Below, one piece after another: positions 8,943-19,256 of a stretch of DNA of 64,000 bases. A model generated the notes under the pieces. The model did not search any database and was not told where the DNA came from. It saw nothing but the letters and a program-made list of their open reading frames with translations. The position numbers and the translations under genes are program-made. The stretch spans positions 1,674,001 through 1,738,000 of the forward strand of contig NZ_CP019509.1 of assembly GCF_002002905.1 (NCBI RefSeq), in the 5' to 3' direction. The stretch comes from Aquaspirillum sp. LM1. GTDB lineage: Bacteria > Pseudomonadota > Gammaproteobacteria > Burkholderiales > Aquaspirillaceae. Position 1 is the stretch's first letter. Every line of letters begins with the position of its first letter.

Positions 8943-10028
8943 TCAAGCCTCGCCTTCTGGCGCACCAATAATCACCCCACCCCCCAGACAGACATTGCCG
9001 TCGTACAGCACCGCCGACTGGCCGGGGGTAATCGCCCATTGCGGGCTGTCGAAGGTGAGCACTGCCTGGCCAGCGGCGTCGTAGCTGAGCACGCACGGCG
9101 CGTCCTGCATGCGGTAGCGGTTTTTGGCCGCGTAGCGCCCCGGCGCGGGCGGCTGGCCCAGCGTCCACGACAGCTGGCCGGCGCACAGCGCCTGGCTGTG
9201 CAGCAGCGGGTGGTTATGGCCCTGTACCACCACCAGGCGGTTGGCGTCGCGTGCCTTGCCGGCCACAAACCACGGCTCGCCCGGCCCGCCAATGCCCAGG
9301 CCCTGACGCTGGCCGAGGGTGTAATACATCAGCCCCTGATGCTGGCCCACCACTTTACCTTCCGGTGTCACCATCTCGCCTGGCTCGGTGGGCAGGTAGC
9401 GCTGCAGAAACTGGCGAAATGGCCGCTCGCCAATAAAGCAGATGCCGGTACTGTCCTTTTTGCCGGCATTGGGCAGGCCAATCTGGCTGGCGATGTCGCG
9501 CACCTGCGGCTTGTGCAGCTCGCCCAGCGGAAACAGCGCCGCCTGCAGTTGGTGTGGTTGCAAGCGGTATAAAAAGTAGCTCTGGTCCTTGCCGGGGTCG
9601 TCGCCCTTGCACAGCTCGGCCCCTCTGGCGCTGTCTACCCGACGGGCGTAGTGGCCGGTGGCAATCCGTTCGGCACCCAGGCTGATGGCGTAATCCAGAA
9701 ACGCCTTGAACTTGATTTCGGCATTGCACAGCACGTCCGGGTTGGGCGTGCGGCCAGCGGCGTATTCTTCCAGAAAATAACGAAACACCCGGTCTTTGTA
9801 CTCGCTGGCAAAATTCACCACTTCCATGTCAATGCCGATGATGTCAGCCACCGCCATGGCGTCCAGCGCGTCCTGCTTGATCGAACAGTATTCGTCGTCG
9901 TTGTCGTCTTCCCAGTTTTGCATGAACACGCCAATCACCTCGTGCCCCTGTTGCTTGAGCAGCCAGGCGGTGACAGACGAATCCACGCCGCCGGACAAAC
10001 CGACGACAATGCGTTGCGGGCGGGTCAT
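8943..10028 (-). CDS. mnmA: tRNA-specific 2-thiouridylase MnmA
   Basis: MnmA puts sulfur on C2 of wobble uridine-34 in tRNA-Lys, -Glu and -Gln. The PP-loop SGGVDSS is at residues 12-18. The two catalytic cysteines are Cys101 ([12 protein letters not shown]) and Cys197 (STGICFIG). The start used is the ATG in a TAATG junction with the upstream gene's stop, giving 361 residues beginning [10 protein letters not shown]. An upstream ATG at 10040 would add MVPV and overlap the preceding gene. The order nudJ - secreted protein - mnmA resembles the nudJ-mnmA neighbourhood of enterobacteria. Confidence 0.96.
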   Translation of the reverse strand: MTRPQRIVVGLSGGVDSSVTAWLLKQQGHEVIGVFMQNWEDDNDDEYCSIKQDALDAMAVADIIGIDMEVVNFASEYKDRVFRYFLEEYAAGRTPNPDVLCNAEIKFKAFLDYAISLGAERIATGHYARRVDSARGAELCKGDDPGKDQSYFLYRLQPHQLQAALFPLGELHKPQVRDIASQIGLPNAGKKDSTGICFIGERPFRQFLQRYLPTEPGEMVTPEGKVVGQHQGLMYYTLGQRQGLGIGGPGEPWFVAGKARDANRLVVVQGHNHPLLHSQALCAGQLSWTLGQPPAPGRYAAKNRYRMQDAPCVLSYDAAGQAVLTFDSPQWAITPGQSAVLYDGNVCLGGGVIIGAPEGEA

Positions 10029-10597
10029 TACGGGGACCATCCTTTGTTCCAGTCCGCCAGTGGCAGCACCACGGCGGGAAGGCCATGATCAAAAAACCAG
10101 CTGTCCACCGCATAGCGGAGGCCGTCGCTGAGGTCTTCAATCGCAGCGGAATAATGTAAATCCACCAGCCAGGGCGCGCGCCATACCGGCTCCAGCACCC
10201 GATGAAAGTGCAGCCAGCCGTGCTCCAGCAGGTAGTGCAGATAGGTGGTGGTGTTGGTGCTGTGGTCGATGCAGTCCTGGCTGCCGGGGCCGTTGTCGTT
10301 GACATTGCCGCCACGGTCATTGCCTATTGGCGTGGTGCGTGCGGCCATCTGGTTCATCAGCCCGATGGCCTGCGCCAGCGCCTGGCGTTCGTGCTCCGGG
10401 TCGGGCTGCGCCAGCAGGCTGGCCAACTGGTGGTTGTCCAGCGCATCCAGCACGGCTTCACCGCGCTGCTTGCAGCCGTAGTGGTAGCAAATCGACAGGG
10501 TTTCGCCGTGAACCGGCAAGGCCAGCGCCAGCAGTAACAACAGGGACAGCATCCGACGGGGCGGGCAAGGCAGCATGGCGGGCTCCTGCGCCGGCAC
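10028..10597 (-). CDS. Secreted/periplasmic conserved protein of unknown function
   Basis: This 189-residue protein has an N-terminal signal peptide: basic PPRRM, then the hydrophobic run [15 protein letters not shown], with probable cleavage before [11 protein letters not shown]. The mature part has conserved-looking stretches [25 protein letters not shown] and [13 protein letters not shown]. It contains three cysteines and no membrane segment. I do not recognise a named domain. The gene sits between nudJ and mnmA, overlaps the mnmA start (TAATG) and is likely translated in series with them. An internal start at MLPCPPRRM would still leave a complete signal peptide. Confidence 0.75.
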   Translation of the reverse strand: MPAQEPAMLPCPPRRMLSLLLLLALALPVHGETLSICYHYGCKQRGEAVLDALDNHQLASLLAQPDPEHERQALAQAIGLMNQMAARTTPIGNDRGGNVNDNGPGSQDCIDHSTNTTTYLHYLLEHGWLHFHRVLEPVWRAPWLVDLHYSAAIEDLSDGLRYAVDSWFFDHGLPAVVLPLADWNKGWSP

Positions 10598-10606
10598 AAA
10601 CTGCCC

Positions 10607-11071
10607 TCAGGCCATGGGCACGGCGCGAATCAGGGTCAGCGGATAGCGCTGGCCAGACAGATAATCTTCGATGCATTGCCACACCAGCGGGCTGCGCCAG
10701 CGGGCCGGATCGGCCTGCAGCGCGTCGGCAGACACCCACCGGGCTGCGATAATACCGGCATCCAGCGCCCGCTGGCTATCATGGCCGCGCAGCTCGCCAG
10801 TAAAGGCAAAGCGCAAATACACCACATCGCTGTTTGGGCGCGGGCAGGTGTACACCCCCAGCAGCGCGGTGGGCTCAAACAGGTAGCCGGTTTCTTCCAG
10901 GGTTTCCCGGCGCACCGCATCCAGCAGCGATTCGCCATGCTCCCAGTGCCCGGCGGGCTGGTTCAGCCGCACGCCGTCTTCGGTGTGTTCTTCCACCAGC
11001 AAAAACTGGCCATCCTGCTCAATCACCGCCGCCACCGTGGCGTTGGGTTTCCATTGCAAGCTTCGTACCAT
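10607..11071 (-). CDS. nudJ: NUDIX hydrolase, NudJ-like phosphatase
   Basis: The full Nudix box GX5EX7REUXEEXGU is present at residues 41-63 (GHWEHGES...RRETLEETGY). In E. coli, NudJ hydrolyses nucleoside di- and triphosphates and HMP pyrophosphate, and its gene adjoins mnmA as here. The start at MVRSLQWKPNATV gives 154 residues, matching the family. A longer frame to 11131 adds a low-complexity leader without support. It is the first gene of a nudJ-secreted protein-mnmA unit. Substrate is inferred from family and neighbours. Confidence 0.88.
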   Translation of the reverse strand: MVRSLQWKPNATVAAVIEQDGQFLLVEEHTEDGVRLNQPAGHWEHGESLLDAVRRETLEETGYLFEPTALLGVYTCPRPNSDVVYLRFAFTGELRGHDSQRALDAGIIAARWVSADALQADPARWRSPLVWQCIEDYLSGQRYPLTLIRAVPMA

Positions 11072-11292
11072 GCGCTTTCCTGAAGATGCGCCACTGCGTG
11101 GCAAACCCGACACAGGCGACAGCGACGCCACCTACACGCTCAGGCTTGCCCCGGCAGGGCGCTGGCGCGGCAAGTCCACGCCAAGATGATGTTTATCAAG
11201 TTATTTTACTGCGTCACTGCCTGAGGCAAGCACCATGGTTAAACCGGCGTGAATCCTGCTTGGATACCCCGGCAGGGCAAATGACTCACGCC

Positions 11293-11311
11293 ATGATTGA
11301 CAACCATTATC
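11293..11311 (+). promoter_or_regulatory. Candidate Fur box upstream of bfd
   Basis: The 19-mer ATGATTGACAACCATTATC matches the Fur consensus at about 13 of 19 positions, including the whole CATTATC half. It lies 75 bp before the bfd GTG start, in a 314-bp gap that otherwise shows no gene. Iron repression of bfd is common, which supports the assignment. Confidence 0.55.
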
Positions 11312-11385
11312 GTTTGTACGATAGTTGCGACAGGTTCTCATTATATCGCAGTCCACAGCGGGCTGCCTTGAACAGGAGTGCAACC

Positions 11386-11589
11386 GTGTACGTCTGTGTA
11401 TGCCATGCCGTAACCGACACCCAAGTGCGTCAGGCCGTTCATCAGGGTGCCACCATGATGCGCGATCTGCGCCAGCAGCTGGGCGTGGCCAGCGATTGTG
11501 GTCGCTGCGCCTGCTGCGCACGTGACATCCTGCGCACCACCTTGTCCGAGCTGTCCTGCTGCGACGACGAACTGGCCGAAGCCGCCTGA
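11386..11589 (+). CDS. bfd: Bacterioferritin-associated ferredoxin
   Basis: This 67-residue [2Fe-2S] protein has the Bfd cysteine pattern Cys4, Cys6, Cys38 and Cys41 (VCVCHAVT and SDCGRCAC). Bfd reduces and releases iron stored in bacterioferritin. The start is a GTG with GGAG seven bases upstream; no ATG in frame would keep the first two cysteines. Two further cysteines at 43-44 and a CC pair near the C-terminus are unusual but outside the cluster ligands. A Fur-box-like site lies upstream. No bacterioferritin gene is in the window. Confidence 0.92.
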   Translation: MYVCVCHAVTDTQVRQAVHQGATMMRDLRQQLGVASDCGRCACCARDILRTTLSELSCCDDELAEAA

Positions 11590-11879
11590 GCGCCCAGGCG
11601 CACCCCCTGTGGTACCCATCCGGTGCGGTGGCAGGCCAGCGCACCAGCCTGACACAGGCAAGCATTCTACCAGCTGTTTTCAGCGCTGCCGTGGCCCGCG
11701 CCCATCAACGGGGAAAACGCTCGACATGCGTGTCGCCCCGGCGGCCAAAATAGCTTGCCTGTCGCCCGGTCATCCACGCCGTATACCCCACGCATCCCGC
11801 CTGCTGCAAGCACGGGTTGAATTCACCCTCCCCCCGCGCATCCCCAAGCCACATGGTGACGCACTCGCCTGTCCGTGTT

Positions 11880-12824
11880 TCAGGCCAATGGAAAGGCAAG
11901 CTCTTGCGCTGGGTCGCGCACGTTTTCCAGCAGATAATCAATCATCACCCGCACCTTGCGCGGCAATTGCCGGTGCGCCGGGTAGAGCAGATAGGCGTGG
12001 CCCCAGTAGGCGTGGGTGATGCACTCCCAGTCGGCCAGCACCCGGCGCATGCGTCCGGCGCGCACATCCTCGGCGGCGACAAACTGCGGCAGGCTGGCAA
12101 TGCCCAGGCCGCGCAGCACCGCATCGCGGCGGATGTCGCTGTGGTTGACGATATAGCGCCCGGACACCCGCACCCGCTGGCGCTGGCCATCACGGGCAAA
12201 CTCCCACACGCAATCGTCCGGAGTTTCCCCCAGAAACAGACAATCATGGTTTTGCAGCGCCTGCGGCTGCGTGGGCTCACCGCAGCGGGCCAGATAGTCG
12301 GGTGAGGCGCACAGCCATTGCGCCACCGGCATCAACGGCCGCGCCACCAGCCCCGGCGGCGGCTGGTCGGTGGCCAGCACCACCAAGTCCACCTCATCGC
12401 TGATCGGGTCGCGGGCGTGGTCGTCCAGCAGCAGTTGCACGTCCACCTTGGGATAACGCGCCAGAAACGCCGGCATTAACGGGTGGATCACCCGCCGGCC
12501 AAACGCCTTGGGCATGGCCAGCCGCACCCGGCCACTGGGCTCGGCCTGATGCGCACCGGCGCTATCCAGCACCGCCTGGGCCGATTCCAGCATGGCCTGG
12601 CTGTGCTGAAACGCCAGCTGGCCAGCCTCGGTCAACCGCAGGCTGCGCGTGGTGCGCTCCAGCAGCCGGCTACCCAGCGCCTGTTCCAGCCGCGCCATCT
12701 GCCGGCTGACCGCCGACGGCGTGCTGCCCAGCGCGCGCGCCGCCGCCGAAAAACTGCCGCCTTCCACCACCTTGACCAGCACCAGCAAATCGGGCAACAC
12801 GCCCAGCAATTTATTTGTGTCCAT
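11880..12824 (-). CDS. LysR-family transcriptional regulator
   Basis: The N-terminal winged helix-turn-helix is clear at residues 7-65 (FSAAARALGSTPSAVSRQMARLEQALG, LLERTTRSLRLTEAG). A periplasmic-binding-like effector domain follows, with the LysR pattern MPKAFGRRVIHPLMPAFLARYPKVDVQL. The product is 314 residues, standard length. The ATG at 12824 (MDTNKLLGVL) is preferred over a TTG nine bases upstream. The gene is divergent from the EamA transporter at 13032 with about 200 bp between, so it probably controls that gene and itself. The effector is unknown. Confidence 0.9.
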   Translation of the reverse strand: MDTNKLLGVLPDLLVLVKVVEGGSFSAAARALGSTPSAVSRQMARLEQALGSRLLERTTRSLRLTEAGQLAFQHSQAMLESAQAVLDSAGAHQAEPSGRVRLAMPKAFGRRVIHPLMPAFLARYPKVDVQLLLDDHARDPISDEVDLVVLATDQPPPGLVARPLMPVAQWLCASPDYLARCGEPTQPQALQNHDCLFLGETPDDCVWEFARDGQRQRVRVSGRYIVNHSDIRRDAVLRGLGIASLPQFVAAEDVRAGRMRRVLADWECITHAYWGHAYLLYPAHRQLPRKVRVMIDYLLENVRDPAQELAFPLA

Positions 12825-13031
12825 GGCGCACAACTGATGTTCTGAAAGGGGGAATTATCGCCGTTTTCGCATCAATGTATCGTCTGCCCATCGGGAATTT
12901 TCAGCAAGCCGCGCCGACGTCTGGCCAGGCGTGTGGCCGTCAAGGGTGGCTGACCCAGTTTTAACAGCGGCAAACCACTCGCGGCATCACCCGCCAGGAA
13001 GGGTTGGGTTTGCCGCACCAAGGAGAACACG

Positions 13032-13931
13032 ATGGGACAACGCATGTTGGCCAGCGCCGAATGGCTGCTGCTGGCGGTGGCGCTGGTGTGGGGCACCAGC
13101 TATGGGGTGGCCAAACTGGCGCTGGAGCACTACCCGGTGTATGGCGTGCTGGCCGTGCGCTTTATCCTGGCCGGGCTGTGCCTGCTGCCGGCGCTGCGCA
13201 CCCTCCGCTGGCAAGCCTGGCGCGCCGGCCTACCGATGGGCGGCATTCTGCTGGCCATCCTGCTGTGCGAAACCTGGGCGCTGCAATACACCAGCGCCAG
13301 CAATGCGGCGTTTTTGATCAGCCTGTGCCTGGTGCTCACCCCGCTGGCCGAATGGCTGCTGTACGGCCAGCGCCCAGCCGCGCGCATCTGGGCGCTGGTG
13401 GGCCTGTCCTGGCTGGGCGCGCTGCTGCTTACCGGCGACAGTGCCATGCATTTTTCAGGTGGCGATGCGCTGATGCTGCTGGCCGCCGTGCTGCGCGCCT
13501 TTGGCGTGTGCTGGCTGAAACAACTGGCCGAGCGCCAACCCGCCACCGCCCAGGCGCTGACCGCCATGCAATGCTGGACCGTCGGCCTGGGCGCCCTCGC
13601 CCTGAGCGCCAGCCAAGGCGGCCTGCCGCCGCTGCCGCGCGAGCCCGGCTTCTGGCTGGCTATCAGCTACCTGGCCGTGCTGTGCACCGTCTGCGCCTTT
13701 GCCATCCAGAACTACGCCCTGCGCCGCAGCGACCCCAGCCGCGTCGCCCTGCTGATGGGCAGCGAACCGGTATTCGGCGCGCTGTTCGCCTGGTTGTGGC
13801 TGGGCGAGGCCATGGGGCCGCTGCGCTGGGTGGGCGGCGGGTTGATGGCGGTAGCGGCGGTGATGGCGACGGGGGGAGGGAGTAAGGTGGGGAAGGTGGC
13901 GGGTGAGAAGGAGGAGGAGGTAGTAGGGTGA
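13032..13931 (+). CDS. EamA/DMT-superfamily transporter
   Basis: This 299-residue inner-membrane protein has about ten hydrophobic segments forming two EamA repeats (first LLLAVALVWGTSYGVAKL, second around ALMLLAAVLRAFGVCWL). The late signature GSEPVFGALFAWLWLGE is typical of drug/metabolite exporters. AAGGAG eight bases before the ATG supports the start. The C-terminal tail after the last helix is low-complexity, with repeated GGG and GAGGAGGAGG-type DNA (KVGEKEEEVVG-like), so the end may be slippage-prone. It is divergent from the LysR regulator. Substrate unknown. Confidence 0.9.
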   Translation: MGQRMLASAEWLLLAVALVWGTSYGVAKLALEHYPVYGVLAVRFILAGLCLLPALRTLRWQAWRAGLPMGGILLAILLCETWALQYTSASNAAFLISLCLVLTPLAEWLLYGQRPAARIWALVGLSWLGALLLTGDSAMHFSGGDALMLLAAVLRAFGVCWLKQLAERQPATAQALTAMQCWTVGLGALALSASQGGLPPLPREPGFWLAISYLAVLCTVCAFAIQNYALRRSDPSRVALLMGSEPVFGALFAWLWLGEAMGPLRWVGGGLMAVAAVMATGGGSKVGKVAGEKEEEVVG

Positions 13932-13995
13932 GGGTGGGGCTACTCCAGTAGTACGGTGTCACATGAGTCTGGCAGAGTTTGAAAGACTATGCCGA

Positions 13996-14023
13996 CTCAA
14001 GCCTGCACGAATGCAGGCTTGAG
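13996..14023. terminator. Perfect 12-bp hairpin between convergent genes
   Basis: CTCAAGCCTGCA, a CGAA loop and TGCAGGCTTGAG form a perfect stem between the converging EamA gene and druE. There is no T-run on either side. It could stop transcription from both directions or simply mark the edge of the defence island. Confidence 0.45.
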
Positions 14024-14081
14024 CGGCTGGCTCCATCGGAGTGTTCGAAAAAATTTGACCAATACAACGGCGTAAATTTGC

Positions 14082-17000
14082 TTACATGCACGCGTGTGTT
14101 TCAACATGACTGACTACCAGATGCTCCACCAACCGGGATTCACTCAGCCACTGTAGTGCCAGCTTGCGATCCAGCTCTTCACGCTCGACACGACTGTCTT
14201 GACTGGCCAGGCAGTGCGAGCAGACATTCTCACAACTGACCGGACAGTGCAGACGTTCCAAAGTCTTGCCCAGCAGCAACGTAATTTCGTTCAGGCCGGC
14301 TAGCACAAAGCTGGCTCCACCGCTGGCTTCATCGAACAGCTGGATGACCGAGCGGCCTTGCCGCGTGTCTCGGTCCCGGTCGAGGCGATGGCCGAAGCCC
14401 ATTTCGCTACTGGCGATACCGAGCCGGTCGGCGATCACGTCGCGCAGGGCTGCCCCCAGCGTCGTAGCAATCAAACGACCTTCGGACGAGTCCGGCAACC
14501 ATTCACCCGTCAGCGGGTTCCTGAGAAAGATTTCCAGCACATCAGTGCGGATCTGGTAGCCCAGATGCAGATTGCCCATGACAGCTTCACCGGGGCAATC
14601 AGGCTCTGGCTTACTGTCCTTGCCCTTGCGACGTTGCCCGCCCAGCGGGAAATGCAGCGTGCCTGGCTGCAGGCCTTTAGGGATATCACCAGAGGGGAGC
14701 ATCGACTCTGCACGCCCACAATTCATGCATATGGCGTATCCTGTTTCATGCTCACCGGATGAATGATGGAAAACGCTGCCCTCATGACTAAAGCGCACGA
14801 AGCCGCAACGCTGATCAGGCAGCGCAATGCTCTCACCATTCAGCTGAATGCGTGGGCGCTGGACGTTAATGTACTTCTGCGAGGTCACGTCATTCGTAGT
14901 TGGCTCGTAAAAGTCAGTTACAAAGCCACCTGGGCGCAACACCACACGTCGCTCGCTGGATGGAATAGGGGTCGCGCAATGCTCACAGCACAAGCCATCG
15001 CTATTGGCATAGGCATGCTCGACCACACCCGTGTTGCCACATTCCGGGCAGCGCCAGGCGATATCGAATTTCTGCACCTCGTTGACCTGCCCATCGGCAT
15101 GCCACTGCAGGCTGACACCGGCAGAGCGATAGACGCGGCCATCAATCACCACCTGAGCGCCGGGGGCATATTCGCGAATGGCGATGTTCAGGCTGCGTGA
15201 GGGCATTTCCTTGTTGTCGAAGATGCTGTCTTCGCGACTGGCATCACTTTTTCGCTGCTGATGTAGAAAGTCCTCGACGTTATAGGTTTTAAGGTTTACT
15301 ACATCAGTCGGAAAACCATAGCCTGGCAGGAATGCGGACGATGCCAAATAGCGGAGCAGGTACTCGTTTTCATGGCGCTGCTTCTCCAGCGCCAGGGCCT
15401 TCTTGTACGGCCCGTCGTTGGCGGCCTGTAGCTTATGGTTGATGTTGCGATACTCGCTCAGCCAACGTTCCTCAAGTTCACGCAATCCCAGTTGGGTCTC
15501 GCCAGTGATTGAGCTGAGCAAGCGTCTTTCCAGACCGGTGCCGCACACCAGCTGCTTCACGGCACGGTCAAATTCATCGGGGCTGGCCGTAAGCCAGGCC
15601 ATAAACTGCTGAGCGGGTGAGTTGTTTGGAGCGAAGAACCAATGCAAGGTCAGCTTGGTGCGGTCGCCATCATTGCTGCTGTGCATGCGCAGGAATAGCG
15701 CCAGCAACAGCGAGTTGACGTGTCGCTGCACGATCCGCACAGAACTGAGGGTGATGTTCGGTGCCGGAATGGCAGTCACGAACGGCCATTTGGGATTGGC
15801 GAAGGCACGCTGGTTATGCGGATCAGCTTTGCATAGCGTATAGGCGATGGCCCGTGCCTCGCTGCGTCGCCCGGCTCGACCGGCGCGCTGCAGATAGTTG
15901 GCCGGATGTGGCGGTAGGTTGTTCATCACCACGGCGGAGATGCCACCGATATCCACGCCCATTTCCATGGTGGTAGAGCAGTTTAGGACGTTGATATCGC
16001 CGCGCTTGAACTCCTCGACATAGTCATCCAGCCGTTTTGCTGACTGCTGCGCCGAGTGCTCTGCGGTCCGATAGTAGAAACCGCCCTCGACCGTGCGATC
16101 ACTGATGTTCGTCCACAGGTTTTCCTCGCGCAGTTGAGTAATCACGGGATCTTTCGCGATCAACTGGCGGATTTGCACCTGCTTGGGTACCGGGGAACCA
16201 TCCGGCATCAGGCTGCTCAGGACGGGAAGCTGGATCTTCTGGCAGCGGTAGTCTTGGCTCAGCAGTTTTCGCGGGAGATAGGGTGTCAGACCACGGAAGG
16301 TAGTACTAAAGACCCGTCGGGTCAAAGGGCAGACCCACCCCTCTGTCGGTAGCGAGAAGGTAAGGGTTTCTAGGCGCAAACGATGGCCGGTATCGGAAGA
16401 CTCCAGAATGCCAGCATTGACCAGCACCAGCCAGGCCGCTTCGAGCCAACTGTTGATCTTGTCGGCATCGGCATTCATGGTGCGATCCAGTCCTGTTGCC
16501 AGTTCAAGCAGCTTGATCAGGCGGTGGGGGATGCCAGGCTTGATCTGCGGCCACTTTTTGGTGCTGCTGCTTTCCTGTACATCACTCTTGGGTGAATAAA
16601 GCGCTTTGGGGCTGAAGCGGCTGCCCATCCAGCGGCGCATCTTGTTTTCCATCGGGATGAAGGTGTTCTCCCGGACGTAGAAATCGAGTGCAACTTGGAG
16701 GAAGTCACGCCAGTCGCCCAGCGTCAGAGCGCTTCTAGAGGCATGAGCATCGTCGCTCGCAGAGATGGCTCGGGTATCGACCCACAGGGCTGGAGTCGTC
16801 ATCACCTTCTCCAATCCCTGGTAGCCAACTTTGATCAGTCCCAGCGTTTCCGTGCTGTTCTGATTCTTGGGGCGCCGGGAGAACTCGCGGGCCAGCAGCA
16901 GACGCGCCATAGTCAGACCGCCTTCGTAGCCATCGAACAGCGCCGGATTGGCATAACGGTTGTAGCGCAGGATGAACTGGTCGATAGCCCTGGCTGCCGC

Positions 17001-19247
17001 AATGGTGTCGGCCATCTGCGACCAAGGAATGATTTCGGCCTGATTGGCGGGTGCTGCGCCGCGCTGCAAAAGTTCAGCTTGCCTACGCAGTTCTGCCGCC
17101 ATGCCAGCCATGCCCATTTTTTCCAGGTTTTCTGCCTGGGCAAGAAGCTCGGCAGGATTGCCGCTGGGGGTGTCCTTGGGTGCTGCATCGGCCTTAGCCT
17201 GAGCATTCCTGAGCGTTTCAAACACCAGCCCGCGTAGCCGGGAGCGCTCCGCTTCCTGCTGCATCCTCACCGCCATGCGCGCGGTGCCCTGGCGGCTGTC
17301 GGTGAAGGTGATCAGCTTGCGCCCGCGTCCCGGCAGTTCTTCGGGAGAGCGGCCTTCGCAATCCGCCTTGTCAGGATCAGGACAGAATTCCAGGATGGTT
17401 GGCACGGCGTTGGCAATGTAGAACGGCGCACCAAGGTAGGCTTTTCTCAGAAAGTCGCTGGTGCCAAGCGATGAGTTGTCGCAGTGGCTGCAGCAGCTGT
17501 CCTTTTCCATGGTAAGTACAATGTCGATGTTGTGGGTGGCGTTCACTGCGCCCAGCTTCTGGTTTTCCAGATCGAGACTAACAGGAAAGTAGGGCTCATG
17601 CGCCGCCGGCAATCCAGCAATGATCAGGTGTGTACTGGCGGCATTCGCCGTCAATAGTTCGGCTGGCGCATCCTCACTACCGTTTTCATGATTGAGCGCG
17701 AACTCATCGCCGGCGTAAGGGCTGGGCTGGTGCAGTTCGCCATTGCGATCCTCTGCCAGCAGGTGCGGCGTCTTGCAGTCGTCGCAGAAGCCCAGCTCGT
17801 ATACCGGCGCATGGCACTCGCAGCGTGTGCGCTGGGTCACATAGACATTGCCGAAGGGCCAGTCCTGCAGGTGGCTGGATTTGGCGCTGCACTGCGGATC
17901 GACGCAGGCCCAGAGCCCATGCAGCATGCGCTGGAATAGGTGGATGCGTAGCTTGATGAACGGCGGCTGGCCTTCGTCTGGATGCGTGCCGGTCATGGTG
18001 TCGAGCCAGTCGAGCACCTCCTGCTGCTGTTCGAGGAGGCTGCCTCCCTGCAACTGGTCGGAAACTGTACCAATCAGGTCATGCAGGTCGAGGGGCTTGT
18101 CGGAGCTGACCACCGCATGGCGCAGGCTCCTGGCGATGGTGCTGTCGCACAGGGCCTTGAAGCGTGCAGCGGATACTGTCGTTCTCGGTTCGATATCCCG
18201 GATGGCCTGCAGGCCAATATCGTTGCCTGCAGAGTCGGATGCCAGGTCGGGCCAGACGCGCGAGCTGCCAATTACTTCAACCTGATCAAGCGGTACGCCC
18301 GCCAGGTCGGCCAGGTAGCGTTTCAGTCGCTCTTGCGCATCGGTGCCGGCGATGGTGGCCGAGGTGGCTACGAAGCGGATCTGCTTGGACTGCCTGCCAA
18401 AGGACTGGACCACCCGGCGTAGTAACAGAGATATTTCCGCTGCCTGCGAGCCCACATAAGTGTGGGCCTCATCAAGAACAATCCAGCGCAACGACTGTTG
18501 CTGGCGCGAGATTTCCAAGATCGGGCTATCGACCTGGCGCACCAGCATGTATTCCAGCATGGTGGCGTTGGTCATCAGAATCGGAGCTGGCTCCTTGCGC
18601 AGCCGTTCCCGAGACAGGATCTGGTTGGGCTTTTGTTGCTGTTCCTTGCGGATCTTGTCGGCGCGTTCTTCGGTCTTGCCGTTGTACAGGCAGAAGCGGA
18701 TGTTGCTGCCGTACTTCCGGGTCCAGGCGTCAAGACGCTCCTGCTGGGAGTTAATCAGTGCATTGAGCGGGTAGAGAAACAGGGCGCGGACACCCACCAG
18801 TGCAGCTTCGTTGCGCTCATGCTCACGGATTAAATCCTCGAGGATTGGCACCATGAAGCATTCGGTTTTCCCCGAACCAGTGCCGGTGGTGATAATCGCC
18901 GAGCGTGGTGTGTCGTCGAGCAGGGCGCGCCAGGCCTGCAGCTGATGCACATAGGGGTGCGCCGTTTTCGGGAAACGGTAAGCTGGTGCGCTAGCTAGCG
19001 TGTCGAGCAGGCTAGAGGATAGCAAGCCCTCTGCCGACAAGTCCTGTAGGCGTAGCTTGGCTTCCTTCCAGCCAAAGGTATGCTCGAATACTGGCGGGGC
19101 AAGGAAGCAGCCCTCAGCCCCCAATGTGTTCACCATGCTTTCGCTCAGGTGACGACGCAGACCCGGATGGTTGATGCCCAGGACACCGAGCGTTGCCTCA
19201 CGGGTGCGCTCAAGGCTCTGCTCGATCAAGTTCTTAAAAAAGCGCAT
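14082..19247 (-). CDS. druE: Druantia-type giant helicase, DruE-like (DEAH helicase + DUF1998)
   Basis: This 1721-residue SF2 helicase has Walker A GTGSGKT at 122-128, DEAH at 259-262, SAT at 296-298, and the C-terminal helicase motif QRAGRAGRR after NVLNCSTTMEMGVDIGG. The second half has zinc-type cysteine pairs (CPECGNTG...CCEHC, CMNCG) and ends with a DUF1998-like region (SENVCSHCLASQDSRVEREELD). A very large helicase with a C-terminal DUF1998 directly downstream of a ~1100-residue partner is the two-gene make-up of Druantia type III. The gene follows druH after nine bases. Codon use is less G+C-rich than the flanking genes, a sign of transfer. DISARM DrmAB was considered, but its helicase and DUF1998 are separate proteins. 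Confidence 0.82.
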   Translation of the reverse strand: MRFFKNLIEQSLERTREATLGVLGINHPGLRRHLSESMVNTLGAEGCFLAPPVFEHTFGWKEAKLRLQDLSAEGLLSSSLLDTLASAPAYRFPKTAHPYVHQLQAWRALLDDTPRSAIITTGTGSGKTECFMVPILEDLIREHERNEAALVGVRALFLYPLNALINSQQERLDAWTRKYGSNIRFCLYNGKTEERADKIRKEQQQKPNQILSRERLRKEPAPILMTNATMLEYMLVRQVDSPILEISRQQQSLRWIVLDEAHTYVGSQAAEISLLLRRVVQSFGRQSKQIRFVATSATIAGTDAQERLKRYLADLAGVPLDQVEVIGSSRVWPDLASDSAGNDIGLQAIRDIEPRTTVSAARFKALCDSTIARSLRHAVVSSDKPLDLHDLIGTVSDQLQGGSLLEQQQEVLDWLDTMTGTHPDEGQPPFIKLRIHLFQRMLHGLWACVDPQCSAKSSHLQDWPFGNVYVTQRTRCECHAPVYELGFCDDCKTPHLLAEDRNGELHQPSPYAGDEFALNHENGSEDAPAELLTANAASTHLIIAGLPAAHEPYFPVSLDLENQKLGAVNATHNIDIVLTMEKDSCCSHCDNSSLGTSDFLRKAYLGAPFYIANAVPTILEFCPDPDKADCEGRSPEELPGRGRKLITFTDSRQGTARMAVRMQQEAERSRLRGLVFETLRNAQAKADAAPKDTPSGNPAELLAQAENLEKMGMAGMAAELRRQAELLQRGAAPANQAEIIPWSQMADTIAAARAIDQFILRYNRYANPALFDGYEGGLTMARLLLAREFSRRPKNQNSTETLGLIKVGYQGLEKVMTTPALWVDTRAISASDDAHASRSALTLGDWRDFLQVALDFYVRENTFIPMENKMRRWMGSRFSPKALYSPKSDVQESSSTKKWPQIKPGIPHRLIKLLELATGLDRTMNADADKINSWLEAAWLVLVNAGILESSDTGHRLRLETLTFSLPTEGWVCPLTRRVFSTTFRGLTPYLPRKLLSQDYRCQKIQLPVLSSLMPDGSPVPKQVQIRQLIAKDPVITQLREENLWTNISDRTVEGGFYYRTAEHSAQQSAKRLDDYVEEFKRGDINVLNCSTTMEMGVDIGGISAVVMNNLPPHPANYLQRAGRAGRRSEARAIAYTLCKADPHNQRAFANPKWPFVTAIPAPNITLSSVRIVQRHVNSLLLALFLRMHSSNDGDRTKLTLHWFFAPNNSPAQQFMAWLTASPDEFDRAVKQLVCGTGLERRLLSSITGETQLGLRELEERWLSEYRNINHKLQAANDGPYKKALALEKQRHENEYLLRYLASSAFLPGYGFPTDVVNLKTYNVEDFLHQQRKSDASREDSIFDNKEMPSRSLNIAIREYAPGAQVVIDGRVYRSAGVSLQWHADGQVNEVQKFDIAWRCPECGNTGVVEHAYANSDGLCCEHCATPIPSSERRVVLRPGGFVTDFYEPTTNDVTSQKYINVQRPRIQLNGESIALPDQRCGFVRFSHEGSVFHHSSGEHETGYAICMNCGRAESMLPSGDIPKGLQPGTLHFPLGGQRRKGKDSKPEPDCPGEAVMGNLHLGYQIRTDVLEIFLRNPLTGEWLPDSSEGRLIATTLGAALRDVIADRLGIASSEMGFGHRLDRDRDTRQGRSVIQLFDEASGGASFVLAGLNEITLLLGKTLERLHCPVSCENVCSHCLASQDSRVEREELDRKLALQWLSESRLVEHLVVSHVETHACM

Positions 19248-19256
19248 TACAACTCC

